From: CAYMDP01 sp964389375
Lineage (GTDB): Bacteria > Bdellovibrionota > Bdellovibrionia > Bdellovibrionales > UBA1609
Reading direction: 5' to 3'
DNA length: 64,000 nucleotides
NCBI GenBank assembly: GCA_964389375.1
Contig: CAYMDP010000003.1
Location: 1-64,000 of the forward strand
Under the pieces are notes generated by a model. It worked only from the letters and a program-made list of their open reading frames with translations. It was not told the origin of the DNA and made no database searches. Position 1 is the first letter of the stretch; every line of letters begins with the position of its first letter. The position numbers and the translations under genes were made by a program. Positions 7,875 to 17,258 of this stretch are shown here, piece after piece.

Positions 7875-9512
7875 ATGAGTAAAGAAATTCGTTTTTCAGA
7901 AGATGCTCGAAGCGCGATTCTACGCGGAGTCAACGTTTTAGCGAACGCAGTAAAAGTGACCTTGGGACCTAAAGGTCGCAACGTTGTGATCGAAAAATCT
8001 TTCGGCGCTCCACTAATCACTAAAGATGGTGTGACTGTTGCTAAAGAAATCGAATTAGAAAATAAATTCGAGAACATGGGCGCTCAGATGGTTAAAGAAG
8101 TTGCTAGCAAAACTAATGATGATGCTGGAGACGGAACCACAACGGCCACTGTTTTAGCTCAAGCTCTTTACCGAGAAGGTTCAAAGATCGTAACTGCAGG
8201 ACATAGCCCAATGGCCGTTAAGCGCGGTATGGATAAAGCCGTTGCGGTTGTCGTTGCTGAGTTGAAGTCGATGGCAAAGCCGATCAAAGGCGAAAAAGAA
8301 ATCGCTCAAGTTGGAACAATTTCTGCGAATAACGATAAAGAAATCGGCGACATGATTGCAAAAGCAATGGAAAAAGTCGGCAAAGAAGGCGTAATCACTG
8401 TTGAAGAAAGCAAAACGGCTGCAACTGAACTTGAAGTTGTTGAAGGAATGCAATTTGACCGTGGATACCTTTCTCCTTATTTCATTACCAACCCAGAAAG
8501 AATGGAAGTTGTTCTTGAAAACGCTTCAATCTTGATCCATGACAAAAAAATTAGCTCAATGAAAGATTTGATCACGGTTCTAGAAGGCGTTGCAAAACAA
8601 GGCCGTCCACTTTTGATCATCTCTGAAGATGTTGAAGGCGAAGCTCTAGCAACTCTTGTTGTAAACAAGTTGCGCGGAACTCTTCAAGTTGCTGCCGTTA
8701 AAGCTCCTGGCTTTGGCGATCGCAGAAAAGCAATGCTTGAGGACATCGCGACATTAACTGGTGGACAGTTGATCAGCGAAGAAACCGGCATGAAGCTTGA
8801 GCAAGCAACTTTGGCGATGATGGGCTCTGCAAAGCGCATCGTAATCGACAAAGACAATTGCACAATCGTAGACGGCGCTGGATCTAAGAAAGAAATCCAA
8901 GGCCGAGTCGCTCAGATTAAAGCCCAGGTTGAAGAGACAACAAGTGACTACGATAAAGAAAAGCTAAAAGAGCGTCTAGCTAAGCTTTCTGGTGGAGTTG
9001 CAGTTATTCACGTTGGTGCTCCTTCTGAAGTTGAAATGAAAGAAAAGAAAGCTCGTGTTGAAGATGCATTAAATGCAACTCGCGCGGCTGTTGAAGAGGG
9101 AATCGTTGCCGGTGGTGGAACGGCTCTTCTTCGTGCTTCTCGTGCACTTGATAAAATGAAGATCAGTGATGAAGAGCGCTGGGGAGTGAACATTGTTCGC
9201 CGTGCTTGTGAAGAGCCAATTCGAATGATTGCTTTCAACGCAGGTGTTGATGGCGCGATCGTATTAGACAGAGTGACTACAAGCAAAGAGCCCGGATTCG
9301 GATTTAATGCTTACTCTGAAGAGTACACAGATCTAGTTAAAGATGGCGTTATCGATCCTGTAAAAGTGGTTCGTTGCGCTCTTGAAAACGCAGCTTCTGT
9401 ATCTTCATTGATGCTTACAACTGAGACCATGATTGCTGAAGCTCCTAAAAAGGATGACGGCAAAGGTGGCGGAATGCCAGGTGGAATGCCCGGCGGCGAC
9501 ATGATGATGTAA
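7875..9512 (+). CDS. groEL: Chaperonin GroEL
   Basis: A 545-residue chaperonin of full length. The equatorial ATP site is visible as VTLGPKGRNVV and GDGTTTATVLAQ, the apical domain holds the substrate and GroES-binding surface, and the C-terminus ends in GGMPGGMPGGDMMM, the usual flexible GGM tail. It forms the double-ring folding machine with GroES. A GAGG ribosome-binding site precedes the ATG. The gene ends before a clear terminator. In B. bacteriovorus HD100, as I recall, groEL is Bd0099, close to the hit and Tad genes, which fits the order seen here. Confidence 0.98.
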   Translation: MSKEIRFSEDARSAILRGVNVLANAVKVTLGPKGRNVVIEKSFGAPLITKDGVTVAKEIELENKFENMGAQMVKEVASKTNDDAGDGTTTATVLAQALYREGSKIVTAGHSPMAVKRGMDKAVAVVVAELKSMAKPIKGEKEIAQVGTISANNDKEIGDMIAKAMEKVGKEGVITVEESKTAATELEVVEGMQFDRGYLSPYFITNPERMEVVLENASILIHDKKISSMKDLITVLEGVAKQGRPLLIISEDVEGEALATLVVNKLRGTLQVAAVKAPGFGDRRKAMLEDIATLTGGQLISEETGMKLEQATLAMMGSAKRIVIDKDNCTIVDGAGSKKEIQGRVAQIKAQVEETTSDYDKEKLKERLAKLSGGVAVIHVGAPSEVEMKEKKARVEDALNATRAAVEEGIVAGGGTALLRASRALDKMKISDEERWGVNIVRRACEEPIRMIAFNAGVDGAIVLDRVTTSKEPGFGFNAYSEEYTDLVKDGVIDPVKVVRCALENAASVSSLMLTTETMIAEAPKKDDGKGGGMPGGMPGGDMMM

Positions 9513-9540
9513 TTTCATCGAATCAGTACCTTTTTTAAAG

Positions 9541-9565
9541 CGCCATCCCTCGGGGTGGCGTTTTT
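9541..9565 (+). terminator. Terminator after groEL
   Basis: A stem CGCCATCCC / GGGGTGGCG with a short loop is followed by TTTTT. On the other strand an AAAG stretch before the stem gives a T-rich tail as well, so it probably also ends transcription of the convergent minus-strand gene. Confidence 0.85.
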
Positions 9566-9578
9566 ATTTGTGTATGGT

Positions 9579-10697
9579 TTAATTGCCCCAGCGGTAGCCG
9601 AGAGAAAAAATAGTCAGGCTGTTTGTGACCGAAACACCCTCGGGAGTTTCCCCAGTTCTTGGGTCTGGAAGACTTGCGGCCCCTTCAAAAATATTCTTCT
9701 CCACCCGGTGAGATAGCTTCCAGAACATTTGATGAACTCCATCAAAATTATAAAGGCCACCAATCCAAACACCAGCGCCGTGATTTGTGCCCGGCTCTCC
9801 GGATTTTACGTCTGCTGCTGTTTTGACTTCAAGGTGGCCAGACTTCGGCATCAGCTCGACTCCGACATTCCAAAAGCTAACTCCCTTTTTTGGAAGATAT
9901 GCGTCGAGCACTAATCTTGGGCCGCCCGTTTTTGTACCGATGCGATTGGGGCTGTTTGGAGGAAGGCGCAGTTGGTGCTCGTAGTAATCGATTCCAAAGC
10001 TAAGCTGAGGTGATTTAAGTGAAGTGCCAAAAAACTTTCTAAAACGAAGTCCAAGATCAAACATCTGGTGGTCCACTTGGATGCGATCTTTGCCATCCAG
10101 GCTTCCGACCATGTCCCCACCAAGGCTTGTCATAAAACTTGAGTTGATCCCAAAAAATGGGGTTAGCCAAAGCTTCGCATTTGCATAAATTCCAGGACTA
10201 GAGTTGTGAAAGCTTCGGTACCAGTAAGAACTTTGTGAGTCTTGATAGAGGTAAACAGGAGCGATACTGACTTCAACCATGTTCAATCGGTAATCTTTGG
10301 GATGAATTTGTTTTTTGTAGTCCTCGATCTTTTCTTGGTCGCCACCAAGAATCCATTCTCGAAATTGTTCGCGCAGACCCTCTGGACTTTCGGCTAGAGT
10401 TTCTTCAGAAGATTTCTGCGGGGCAGAGGGGGTTTCGGTTTTTTCCACGGGCTCGGGTTTAGCGGTACTTTGGCTGACCGGTTTGCTTTGACTTGTTTGA
10501 ACCGGAGTTTGGCGTGGGGGGGCTTCATCTCGGGCTTCGCTTTGAGTTTGCGGACGAATTGTATATCGACTTGAGTCCAGGTTTTCTTTCGCTGGCGGAC
10601 GCCCCCCGGGCCTTAATAACAAAGCCGAAGAGGGATCAACTTGTGCCCAAGCGGGTAAAGCGAGATAGAAAAAAAGGAAAAACAGAAATTTCGGCAT
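9579..10697 (-). CDS. Secreted protein with probable outer-membrane beta-barrel domain
   Basis: A 372-residue protein with signal peptide MPKFLFFLFFYLALPAWA. Residues about 20-120 are a Pro/Ser/Glu-rich linker. From about residue 140 to the end the sequence alternates polar and aromatic residues (SIAPVYLYQ, FGINSSFM, FDLGLRFRKFFG) and finishes with an aromatic-rich strand, YRWGN, as in small outer-membrane barrels. I recognise no named family. It is transcribed away from the next gene, which also appears to be an envelope protein, and it shares the groEL terminator. Confidence 0.7.
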   Translation of the reverse strand: MPKFLFFLFFYLALPAWAQVDPSSALLLRPGGRPPAKENLDSSRYTIRPQTQSEARDEAPPRQTPVQTSQSKPVSQSTAKPEPVEKTETPSAPQKSSEETLAESPEGLREQFREWILGGDQEKIEDYKKQIHPKDYRLNMVEVSIAPVYLYQDSQSSYWYRSFHNSSPGIYANAKLWLTPFFGINSSFMTSLGGDMVGSLDGKDRIQVDHQMFDLGLRFRKFFGTSLKSPQLSFGIDYYEHQLRLPPNSPNRIGTKTGGPRLVLDAYLPKKGVSFWNVGVELMPKSGHLEVKTAADVKSGEPGTNHGAGVWIGGLYNFDGVHQMFWKLSHRVEKNIFEGAASLPDPRTGETPEGVSVTNSLTIFSLGYRWGN

Positions 10698-10785
10698 TAA
10701 TACCGTTTCGGATTTAACGCGACTGACCTTTATGAAAATTGACCAAAGAGGGTTTCAAAATGCAGAATGAAGATCGGGGGATTTT

Positions 10786-12399
10786 TTGAAACCAATGTTT
10801 ATGCGCAATTTCATTTTTACAACACTCGGTCCTTGCTTACTTTTGCTCAGCTTGCAGGCGCTCGCTCAAGGCTTAAATGAATCTGGTGTCTATAAAAGTG
10901 AAGTCGATCAATTATTTACCATTCAAAAAGTTTCGGTTTTGCCATTCAGTGACAACGCACAAGGAATTTACTCTCGACCTTTGGAGGCTTACCTCAGCGC
11001 AAAACTAGACCAAATGCATATGTGGGATTTTGTTGCAGCGAATTCAATCGGCCCCATCTTAAGTCCAGAAGAACTTGAAGAAGATAGTAAAAAAGTTCAG
11101 CAAGTGACCCAAGGCCTCGACGCCGACGCATTTTTTGTGGCTCGGGTTACCAAGGGTCCGGGTGGAATGACTTTAAAGCTAAACATGTTTTTAAAAAAAG
11201 ACGCCCGTTTGATTGCACAAGCGAGTACCAAAGAGTTTAGCAAATTCAGTTTAGATGAGTTGAAATCTCAAATGGATTCACTTTTGACTCAAATTACGCG
11301 AGCCCTTCCTTTTTCGGGAAGAGTCTTAAGCCGCCAAGGTCAGAGAGTGACTTTAAATATCGGTCGTCTGGATGGAATTCAAGAGGCTCAGATTGTAACC
11401 GCAGTTCAAGTGATTCAAGTTCAAAGGCATCCAAAATTTCATTTTTTAGTGAGTTCTGAAAAAGAAATTCTTGGACGGATCAAAATTTTAAAAGTGGATG
11501 AGACCCTAAGCTTTGGAGCCGTCCTTACGGAAAAAGAGCGGGGAGCGGTGGAACGAAATACAAAAATTGGTCCCATTGATTTTGTCAGTTACGGGAATGT
11601 CTCCTCTTTGGATGGGACGGCTGAACCAGATCTTCTTGGGCAACGGTCAGATGGTGAAGTGGCCTTCGGAAATAACCCAAAACCTTGGGTGCCGACAAAA
11701 GCGCCCTCATTTGGACAAGTAGGAGCACGTTTTGGTTTGGGCTCATTTAACCAATCTACAAAGTTAAGTGCAGCTGGAACTTTAGATTCAAGCACTCAGT
11801 TTGCGCCCAATGTTTTTGTCGAGGGCGAGCTTTGGATTACTCAAAGGTTTACAGTTCGCGCAGGACTTCGTCAGGGCATCTTGACTGTTAAAAATCCAAC
11901 CGGAGGATCGCCGACGGACCTGGCTTTTAATCTTTCTAGTTATGAACTACTTTTTGGCTATCATTTTAGATTTGGGGCCACAGTATGGGATCCAAACGCA
12001 GAGGTCTTTGCCGGCTACCTTAACCACAAGTTATTTGTCGATGCTTCAACCCCTGAGGCTTTTACGACTTCTGAGTATGGCGGAATTAAACTGGGTCTTC
12101 GTGGGGCGCTTCCGGTCTCTGAAGATAAGCTTTGGAGTGTGGGTGGGCAGTTCTCTTTAGTTCTGTCTCCGCGATTAAATGAGTCGCCGATCACATCGGG
12201 ATCGAGTTCCTCAAATAGTGTAAATCAGTTTGGGATGTTTCTAACCAAAAAGCTTAAAGAAAATTTGAAAGCTCAGGCGAATTTAGATTTTGAATTGTTC
12301 TCGTCGAATTTTTCTGGTGCCGGAACTCGCTCTGACTCAGCTCTGAGCATGAGCCAAAGGCACACGACTTTGTCTGGTGGACTCTACTATCTATTTTAA
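10786..12399 (+). CDS. Envelope protein: periplasmic N-domain plus C-terminal beta-barrel
   Basis: A 537-residue exported protein (signal peptide about residues 1-28, ending QALAQ). Residues about 35-160 look like the alpha/beta fold shared by LpoB/TolB-N/FlgT-type proteins (KVSVLPFSDN, FVAANSIGPILSPEEL, DADAFFVARV). Residues about 180-260 resemble a small beta domain of the FlgT C-terminal kind (GRVLSRQGQRVTLNIGRLDGI). From about residue 305 to the C-terminal YYLF strand it reads as an outer-membrane barrel. The domain assignments are inferred from pattern only. The divergent gene to its left also encodes a secreted, apparently barrel-forming protein. Confidence 0.7.
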   Translation: MKPMFMRNFIFTTLGPCLLLLSLQALAQGLNESGVYKSEVDQLFTIQKVSVLPFSDNAQGIYSRPLEAYLSAKLDQMHMWDFVAANSIGPILSPEELEEDSKKVQQVTQGLDADAFFVARVTKGPGGMTLKLNMFLKKDARLIAQASTKEFSKFSLDELKSQMDSLLTQITRALPFSGRVLSRQGQRVTLNIGRLDGIQEAQIVTAVQVIQVQRHPKFHFLVSSEKEILGRIKILKVDETLSFGAVLTEKERGAVERNTKIGPIDFVSYGNVSSLDGTAEPDLLGQRSDGEVAFGNNPKPWVPTKAPSFGQVGARFGLGSFNQSTKLSAAGTLDSSTQFAPNVFVEGELWITQRFTVRAGLRQGILTVKNPTGGSPTDLAFNLSSYELLFGYHFRFGATVWDPNAEVFAGYLNHKLFVDASTPEAFTTSEYGGIKLGLRGALPVSEDKLWSVGGQFSLVLSPRLNESPITSGSSSSNSVNQFGMFLTKKLKENLKAQANLDFELFSSNFSGAGTRSDSALSMSQRHTTLSGGLYYLF

Positions 12400-12515
12400 A
12401 TTTCTTGGAACTCTAGGAAATTAGAGGGCCACGTTCTTAGAGGCTAGGGTTTCGGCGCTCATTACAGGGGCGGTGGAATCAGTTCGAGAAGCGCTTGGAT
12501 AGGCCGAGTTGCCGT

Positions 12516-13157
12516 TTAAGTTTTGGGCTCTAGCAAAGCTTCGCGGCGTTTACTTCTGATGCGGAAGAGTAAGTAACCAAGAATAAGAACCGCAATTCCG
12601 GCGAAGAAGTAGATCTGAGTTTTTTTTGCGTACTGAAAAGCTTCTTCAAGATTATTTCCAAACCAATAACCCAAGACCACCCAAACGGGGACACTGATAA
12701 GGGCCGCGAGGCCATCAAGGCTTAAAAAAATACTTGGCTTCACGCCAAGTGCACCCGCGGTCAGGTAAATTGGAGCTCTAAGGCCTGGAAGAAAGCGGGC
12801 GGTAAAACAAATAAATTTTGAATTGGAAAGAACTTTCACTTCAGCCTTGGCGAGTCGTTTTGGGGTGAAGATTTTGTTTAACAGACGGGAATCAAAAACC
12901 CTTCGACCATAACGACGGCCGATGAAAAACAAAATAGCATCTCCGGTGAGGACCCCAACAAAGCCAACGATGAGAGCGCCAGTCAGTGAAATTGATCCCA
13001 AGGAAGCCAGCACGCCAGCGATGACAAGTGTGATGTCTTCAGGGACAGGAAGTCCGAGTCCGCATAAAAAGAGTACGAAATAGATGGCGGCGTAGGCCTG
13101 AAGTCCAGTCAGCCCGGAGGCTGTAGCAATCAAACTTGCCTTGATGCCTGAATTCAT
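12516..13157 (-). CDS. DedA family membrane protein
   Basis: An inner-membrane protein of about 213 residues with several membrane segments. It shows DedA/VTT family hallmarks: GLGLPVPEDITL near the start, the re-entrant-loop region with FIGRRYGRR, the FTARFLPGLRAPIYLTAGALG motif, and a C-terminal hydrophobic pair followed by a basic tail. DedA proteins act in lipid-carrier or phospholipid translocation and membrane homeostasis. I chose ATG 13157; an upstream TTG would add twelve polar residues (AADQRGKETTT) atypical for the family start. It is divergent from the response regulator gene. Confidence 0.88.
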   Translation of the reverse strand: MNSGIKASLIATASGLTGLQAYAAIYFVLFLCGLGLPVPEDITLVIAGVLASLGSISLTGALIVGFVGVLTGDAILFFIGRRYGRRVFDSRLLNKIFTPKRLAKAEVKVLSNSKFICFTARFLPGLRAPIYLTAGALGVKPSIFLSLDGLAALISVPVWVVLGYWFGNNLEEAFQYAKKTQIYFFAGIAVLILGYLLFRIRSKRREALLEPKT

Positions 13158-13213
13158 AGTTGTGGTCTCTTTTCCTCTTTGGTCTGCAGCCAACTCAAAT
13201 TATAGTAAGAGGT

Positions 13214-13603
13214 ATGGGAATCAAACTTGTTATTGTTGATGACGCCCCGTTCATTCGGGAGCTTATCAAACAAATATTAGAGGCCACCGAAATTCAGGTC
13301 ATTGCTGAGGCGGCAGACGGGGAAGAAGCTGTGGAGATGGTCTTGCGTCACCGGCCGGACGTCGTTTTGATGGATATCGTAATGCCGAAGAAAAGTGGGA
13401 CAGAAGCGAGCATCGAAATTCTCGAAAAGTTTCCTGGGGCGCGCATTATTGCCTGCTCAACCCTGGATCAAGAGACCATGGTGATGAAGGCACTTGAAGC
13501 GGGCTGCTGCCATTATCTGGTTAAGCCTTTCGAGTCTAAGCAACTTATTGAAGCGATTCGTTCAAGCATTAAAAGCCCAGGCCCCCAACAGGAGAAAGTG
13601 TGA
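13214..13603 (+). CDS. Receiver-only response regulator (CheY-like)
   Basis: A 129-residue single-domain receiver. The acidic pair DD in IVDDAPFIREL, the phosphorylation site Asp in VVLMDIVMPKKSG, the switch residue in ARIIACSTLDQ and the Lys in HYLVKPF are all present. There is no output domain, so it must act by protein contact. ATG 13214 has AAGAGG just upstream; a longer frame reaching back to 13160 would add an unlikely hydrophobic extension. Its TGA overlaps the next start (TGATG), so the two are translationally coupled. Confidence 0.92.
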   Translation: MGIKLVIVDDAPFIRELIKQILEATEIQVIAEAADGEEAVEMVLRHRPDVVLMDIVMPKKSGTEASIEILEKFPGARIIACSTLDQETMVMKALEAGCCHYLVKPFESKQLIEAIRSSIKSPGPQQEKV

Positions 13604-13962
13604 TGTCGACTCTCTTTTTTTTCGCCCGATGCATCGTGATGACTTTTTTAATCGTGATTCTTGCGCAAATTCGGATTGGGCCAACGACTCTCGAAGAAAA
13701 AGCCTCTTTGGCACTTCAGCAGTCCTCTTTGATTGAAATTTTGCAACCCACTGTGGATGGTTCGGTTCGATTGATTCGGGATGTTTGGAGAAGTTTTACC
13801 GGCGGGATATCAACGCCATTTTGGAAATCACTTCAAGGCTCGGCCCCAGGTTCTCGAAGTTTGGGCATAGACCTACAGCGAAGTAAGGCCTACCTCGAAA
13901 AACAAAAAGATGCGGCTAAATCAAAAATTCAGGAACAATTCGAAGAAAAAAGCCCAGAGTAA
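13603..13962 (+). CDS. Small membrane-anchored protein coupled to the response regulator
   Basis: A protein of about 119 residues with one N-terminal hydrophobic segment (LFFFARCIVMTFLIVILAQI) and a polar, charged C-terminal part ending in a helical KDAAKSKIQEQFEEKSPE. The start overlaps the preceding stop by one base, so it is in an operon with the receiver. I recognise no family. A membrane partner of the regulator is possible, but this is only inferred from the coupling. Confidence 0.65.
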   Translation: MSTLFFFARCIVMTFLIVILAQIRIGPTTLEEKASLALQQSSLIEILQPTVDGSVRLIRDVWRSFTGGISTPFWKSLQGSAPGSRSLGIDLQRSKAYLEKQKDAAKSKIQEQFEEKSPE

Positions 13963-13972
13963 GTCTGAGGCT

Positions 13973-14176
13973 TTATCTTGTCGCTCGTCCATCCTTTGAT
14001 TTAGCTTTTACTTTTGTGCCTTCTTCTGGAGTCAGAAGTGCCAAATAGGATTCTTTTTTCGCATCCATTTCTCTTGTCTCTTTATTTCCGCTGGATTGGC
14101 TGCAATTGCTAGATGCAAAGACTGAAGCCGAACCAAGGGCTGCCAAAAGAAGCAGACTCATCATAAGGGTTTTCAT
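13973..14176 (-). CDS. Small secreted protein
   Basis: A 67-residue protein with a signal peptide (MKTLMMSLLLLAALGSASVFA) and a very polar mature part of about 45 residues, SSNCSQSSGNKETREM onward, rich in Lys and Glu and with one cysteine. The ribosome-binding site GGGAGGA is strong. Its gene ends 10 bp from the convergent gene at 13962. Two copies of TAATATCA ten bases apart lie upstream (14245-14262) and may be an operator. No known family. Confidence 0.65.
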   Translation of the reverse strand: MKTLMMSLLLLAALGSASVFASSNCSQSSGNKETREMDAKKESYLALLTPEEGTKVKAKSKDGRATR

Positions 14177-14385
14177 AAAGTATCCTCCCGTTATAGCCTT
14201 CTATTACGAAAACTGTGCCAGGACGGGACGGTGAACGGATGGATAATATCAGGTAATATCAATTATTTAGGTCGGGCCCGCTGCGAAGAAATCGTCTATT
14301 AATTGGACGTCTGTCTGACGCTTCTAGGACCGCCACAGATCTGTCTCATTCTGAGACGCTCTGATCTGGCCCGAGAACGCTTTCT

Positions 14386-14673
14386 TTAATTCGTTCCGTC
14401 CTGACTTTCACCTGGAAGGGCTTCGCCTCTAAGGATCGCATCTGCTCGCTTTTGAATGGCCCCGCGGTCTTCGGGAAATCCCGAGCCATTTCGGTTTTCG
14501 GTGGCCTGAGCGACACAATGGTAGCAATTGCTTTGAAGTTCTCGCGCACGAACATTGGTTCCATAGGTGGCTTCTGGGGATATATTATTGCCCGGTTCAG
14601 GAAACTCTTGGGCCATCGAACTAAAACCTAAAGACAACATCAAAATTAAACTAAAGGCTAAAATCCAACTCAT
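14386..14673 (-). CDS. Small secreted protein in the position of the hit gene Bd0108
   Basis: A 95-residue protein with a signal peptide (MSWILAFSLILMLSLGFSSMA, cut before QEFPEP) and a mature part of about 74 residues containing a CYHC pair and the C-terminal RADAILRGEALPGE. It starts 9 bp after the RHS gene, with its ribosome-binding site AGGAGA overlapping that gene's end. In B. bacteriovorus the hit locus gene Bd0108 encodes a secreted protein of about 100 residues beside the RHS-like Bd0109 and the Tad genes; mutations there allow prey-independent growth. The identity here rests on position, size and export signal, not on an alignment. CxxC could bind metal or haem, but no full CxxCH motif is present. 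Confidence 0.75.
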   Translation of the reverse strand: MSWILAFSLILMLSLGFSSMAQEFPEPGNNISPEATYGTNVRARELQSNCYHCVAQATENRNGSGFPEDRGAIQKRADAILRGEALPGESQDGTN

Positions 14674-14682
14674 AAAATTCTC

Positions 14683-16353
14683 CTAAATCGCGGCTTCGGC
14701 TGTAGCCGGCGCGATTAAATCCAATAAATTATTAAAGATGCTCGCAACCTGAATTGCAACCTGAGGCCCCTCGGGACTTTCGATTTTATCAATTTCCCCG
14801 TTCGACTTATAACTTACTTTAATTGCGCCAAGACCTTGTCTTGTCACCGTGGCGGGCTTTCCGAGGCGCTCATCATAGGTAATGGTCACTATTTTTTTCG
14901 ATTGATCTTCGATCGCACTAATTCTTCCACGAACGTCATAGCGCAATTTAATGATTTGTCCGTCAGAGCTTCGGGCCAAAGTCAGATTACATTTTTTGGG
15001 GTCATAGGTAAACTGTGCGCGGACAGTGCGAGTCTCAGGCTTTTTTCCTTTGACCGGGGGACTGCTATAAACTGTTGTCAGCGCAGAAAGCTTGTTGCAG
15101 GGAGCAGAGTAGGCGAATTCCATTTTGCGGAATTCCTCAGATTTTGTTTTCACCAAACCATTTGGATAGTAGCTGTAGTCCGTCTTTCGGCTGTTATCTA
15201 GGATCGTCAAGGGTTTACCAAAAACTTCGTGATAAACGATGTCAGAGATCTCGCCGTTGACTTCAGAACGTGTGCGGTAAAGATATTTGCCAAGCCCATC
15301 GGGTCGGTCTCGGTGGAAAAATTCGTACTTACTTGTGTTGGTCACTTTGCCTTGACACTTTTTTTCGACCGTCGACCAGTAATGATTCTGAGGATTATCT
15401 TTGTTAGAATGGTAGCCGTAAGACTCGGCACAGCCCGTGCGGTCTTTAAAAGAAGTGACCCAATCTTTATCTTTGTTATAGGTCAAAAGATTAAAAGTTT
15501 TATCCGGAAAGTCAACGCGAACGAGATTATGAAGATCGTCATAGCTGTATTTATAGGTGCTTTTCCATGCATTCGTAACTTCGATCAGGTCTTCACCCTT
15601 CGTTTTGTATTTTGCAATTAAGCCGCTTGGACCAGAGATCTCTGAAACTTTCTTTGTCACGGCGTCGTACTTGAAATTTAACTTTCTGCCGTTGTTGTCG
15701 GTGACACTGACTAGGTTGGCGCCGTTGTATGTCGCCTTTAAATAATTTCCGTTCTTATCGTACATATGAGTCAGTTTACCCTGAAGATCATAGCGCTCGC
15801 TGGTTCCGTCTCCCAGGGTGCGCTCGTAGTAGTTGTTTCTTAAAACGATCTTTTCATTAATGCGACCTTCAGAGTAATAAGCAGTTCCGGGTTTAATCTT
15901 ACCGCGAATATCTAAACGGCTGCCTAATGCTTCTCGAAGAGAGGGGCTGGCCTTTAAATCTTTTTCGAGGTCAGCAAAGTACTTATCACCCAGAGTTTTA
16001 TTTTTCTTTCGAACCTCAGCCAAGATTGTCTTTACCGATTGGTCTACATTTTTTGGATCGAAAGACTTTGGGATATAATCGAGCTCAAGACCGGCACCAC
16101 ACTCCGTTAGCTTTAGGTTTCCCTCGGGGGTGATATCAAGTTTTGATTCATAGTCCGAACACCAGCCAAAACCAAAAATTCCGCTATAAAGCGTTCGACT
16201 GTTGTAGGTGCGCTGAATTCGAAGTTCAAAACCTGCTCCGGGAACAGTTAAATCTGTCCAAGATTCAGAATAATTCGCATTTTTCATATCCACGAGGGCC
16301 CAAGACGGAATGCAGAGCAAAGCTCCAAAAAGGCAGCCAAGAAGTCGTTTCAT
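14683..16353 (-). CDS. Secreted RHS/YD-repeat protein (Bd0109-like)
   Basis: About 556 residues with a signal peptide (MKRLLGCLFGALLCIPSWA). Residues about 25-70 match the DUF6531-type start of RHS proteins (SWTDLTVPGAGFELRIQRTYNSRT). Many YD-like repeats follow (YDLQGKLTHMYDKNGN, NNGRKLNFKYDAVT), which would build a beta-cage shell. There is no C-terminal toxin domain and no immunity gene, so this is not a typical polymorphic toxin. ATG 16353 follows AGGAGGAAGG. It sits between the Tad genes and the small hit-like gene. In B. bacteriovorus, Bd0109 and Bd0108 are reported to interact and to affect pilus status. Confidence 0.85.
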   Translation of the reverse strand: MKRLLGCLFGALLCIPSWALVDMKNANYSESWTDLTVPGAGFELRIQRTYNSRTLYSGIFGFGWCSDYESKLDITPEGNLKLTECGAGLELDYIPKSFDPKNVDQSVKTILAEVRKKNKTLGDKYFADLEKDLKASPSLREALGSRLDIRGKIKPGTAYYSEGRINEKIVLRNNYYERTLGDGTSERYDLQGKLTHMYDKNGNYLKATYNGANLVSVTDNNGRKLNFKYDAVTKKVSEISGPSGLIAKYKTKGEDLIEVTNAWKSTYKYSYDDLHNLVRVDFPDKTFNLLTYNKDKDWVTSFKDRTGCAESYGYHSNKDNPQNHYWSTVEKKCQGKVTNTSKYEFFHRDRPDGLGKYLYRTRSEVNGEISDIVYHEVFGKPLTILDNSRKTDYSYYPNGLVKTKSEEFRKMEFAYSAPCNKLSALTTVYSSPPVKGKKPETRTVRAQFTYDPKKCNLTLARSSDGQIIKLRYDVRGRISAIEDQSKKIVTITYDERLGKPATVTRQGLGAIKVSYKSNGEIDKIESPEGPQVAIQVASIFNNLLDLIAPATAEAAI

Positions 16354-16379
16354 TGTGGTCCTTCCTCCTGAAGGGGAGT

Positions 16380-17258
16380 TTAGACCTTTATTGTAACAAT
16401 CTTTTTCATGACGACTCCACCGATAACTTGCAGAGCTAGCATGATAGCTAGTGCAAACCAACCTAAGGGCTTGGTGAAAAGTGGCATCACAAAGCCTGGG
16501 TCAACGGTGAAGAAGATAATTAGAAGAATAAACGGGACTAAAGTAATAATAATGGCTTGCATCGTTCCCTGGGCCGTAAGAGCCTGAACCTTCTTTTCGA
16601 TCTTTTGCCTTTCGCGAACGACGGTCACGATTGTTGAAAATGTCTCGGCCAAATTTCCGCCGGTTTCTTTTAAAATATTAATCGAAGTTACGAACATCTG
16701 TACATCTTGCCTTGGAATGCGGTCGCCAAGTTCATTGAGTGCATCTTCGATGGTCATGCCCAGTCGAATTTTATTTAAGACTAAAGAAAATTCTTGTGCG
16801 ATGGGTCCGCGCATATTTTCTACGACTCGCTCCATCGATTGAGTGATGCTAAGTCCGGCGCGTATTCCATTGGCCATAATCGTCATCCCGTCCACCATCT
16901 GATTGACGAAACGAGTGCAGCGCTTTTCAAATAGTGAGCGCATAATTAGCTTGGGAATCTGCCATCCAACTAAGATCATAATAAATCCGAAGATAAGACC
17001 CGCAACAATATTGGGCCAAAGGATCAAAAAGAATAAAGCGCCTAAGCCAAAGCTAGAAAGCAAAAGCAGAGTATTGACCTTTTTTCGGTCGGCCTCGATA
17101 AACATCTTATCCATAAGCTCTAAGACTTCAGACCGCGAACCTTGGCTGCGTAGTACAAAAAAGTCTATGATGCGGTCTGAAAGAAGGTAGACCGCAATGA
17201 AAACCGAGGCACCAAACAAGGGAATAAGAAGGTATTCGTTTCCAATGATGCTGCTCAC
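16380..17258 (-). CDS. Tad pilus inner-membrane platform protein (TadB/TadC type)
   Basis: A 292-residue inner-membrane protein with a type II secretion F domain (residues about 105-230: NQMVDGMTIMANGIRAGLSITQSM, LKETGGNLAETFSTI) and membrane segments at about 10-30, 60-100, 235-255 and 265-285. TadB and TadC form the platform on which the ATPase drives Flp pilus assembly. The start overlaps the end of the TadZ-TadA gene by four bases. Only one such gene is seen in this cluster; a second platform pair lies at 43494-44659. Whether it is TadB or TadC cannot be decided by eye. Confidence 0.88.
   Translation of the reverse strand: MSSIIGNEYLLIPLFGASVFIAVYLLSDRIIDFFVLRSQGSRSEVLELMDKMFIEADRKKVNTLLLLSSFGLGALFFLILWPNIVAGLIFGFIMILVGWQIPKLIMRSLFEKRCTRFVNQMVDGMTIMANGIRAGLSITQSMERVVENMRGPIAQEFSLVLNKIRLGMTIEDALNELGDRIPRQDVQMFVTSINILKETGGNLAETFSTIVTVVRERQKIEKKVQALTAQGTMQAIIITLVPFILLIIFFTVDPGFVMPLFTKPLGWFALAIMLALQVIGGVVMKKIVTIKV

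Noticed and set aside
14337..14362. GTCTCA-TTC-TGAGAC hairpin after the hit-like gene as terminator
   Set aside because: A good small stem, but no T run follows on the minus strand.
14683..16353. RHS protein as polymorphic toxin
   Set aside because: The YD repeats run almost to the end, there is no toxin domain and no immunity gene; the next gene is a small exported protein.
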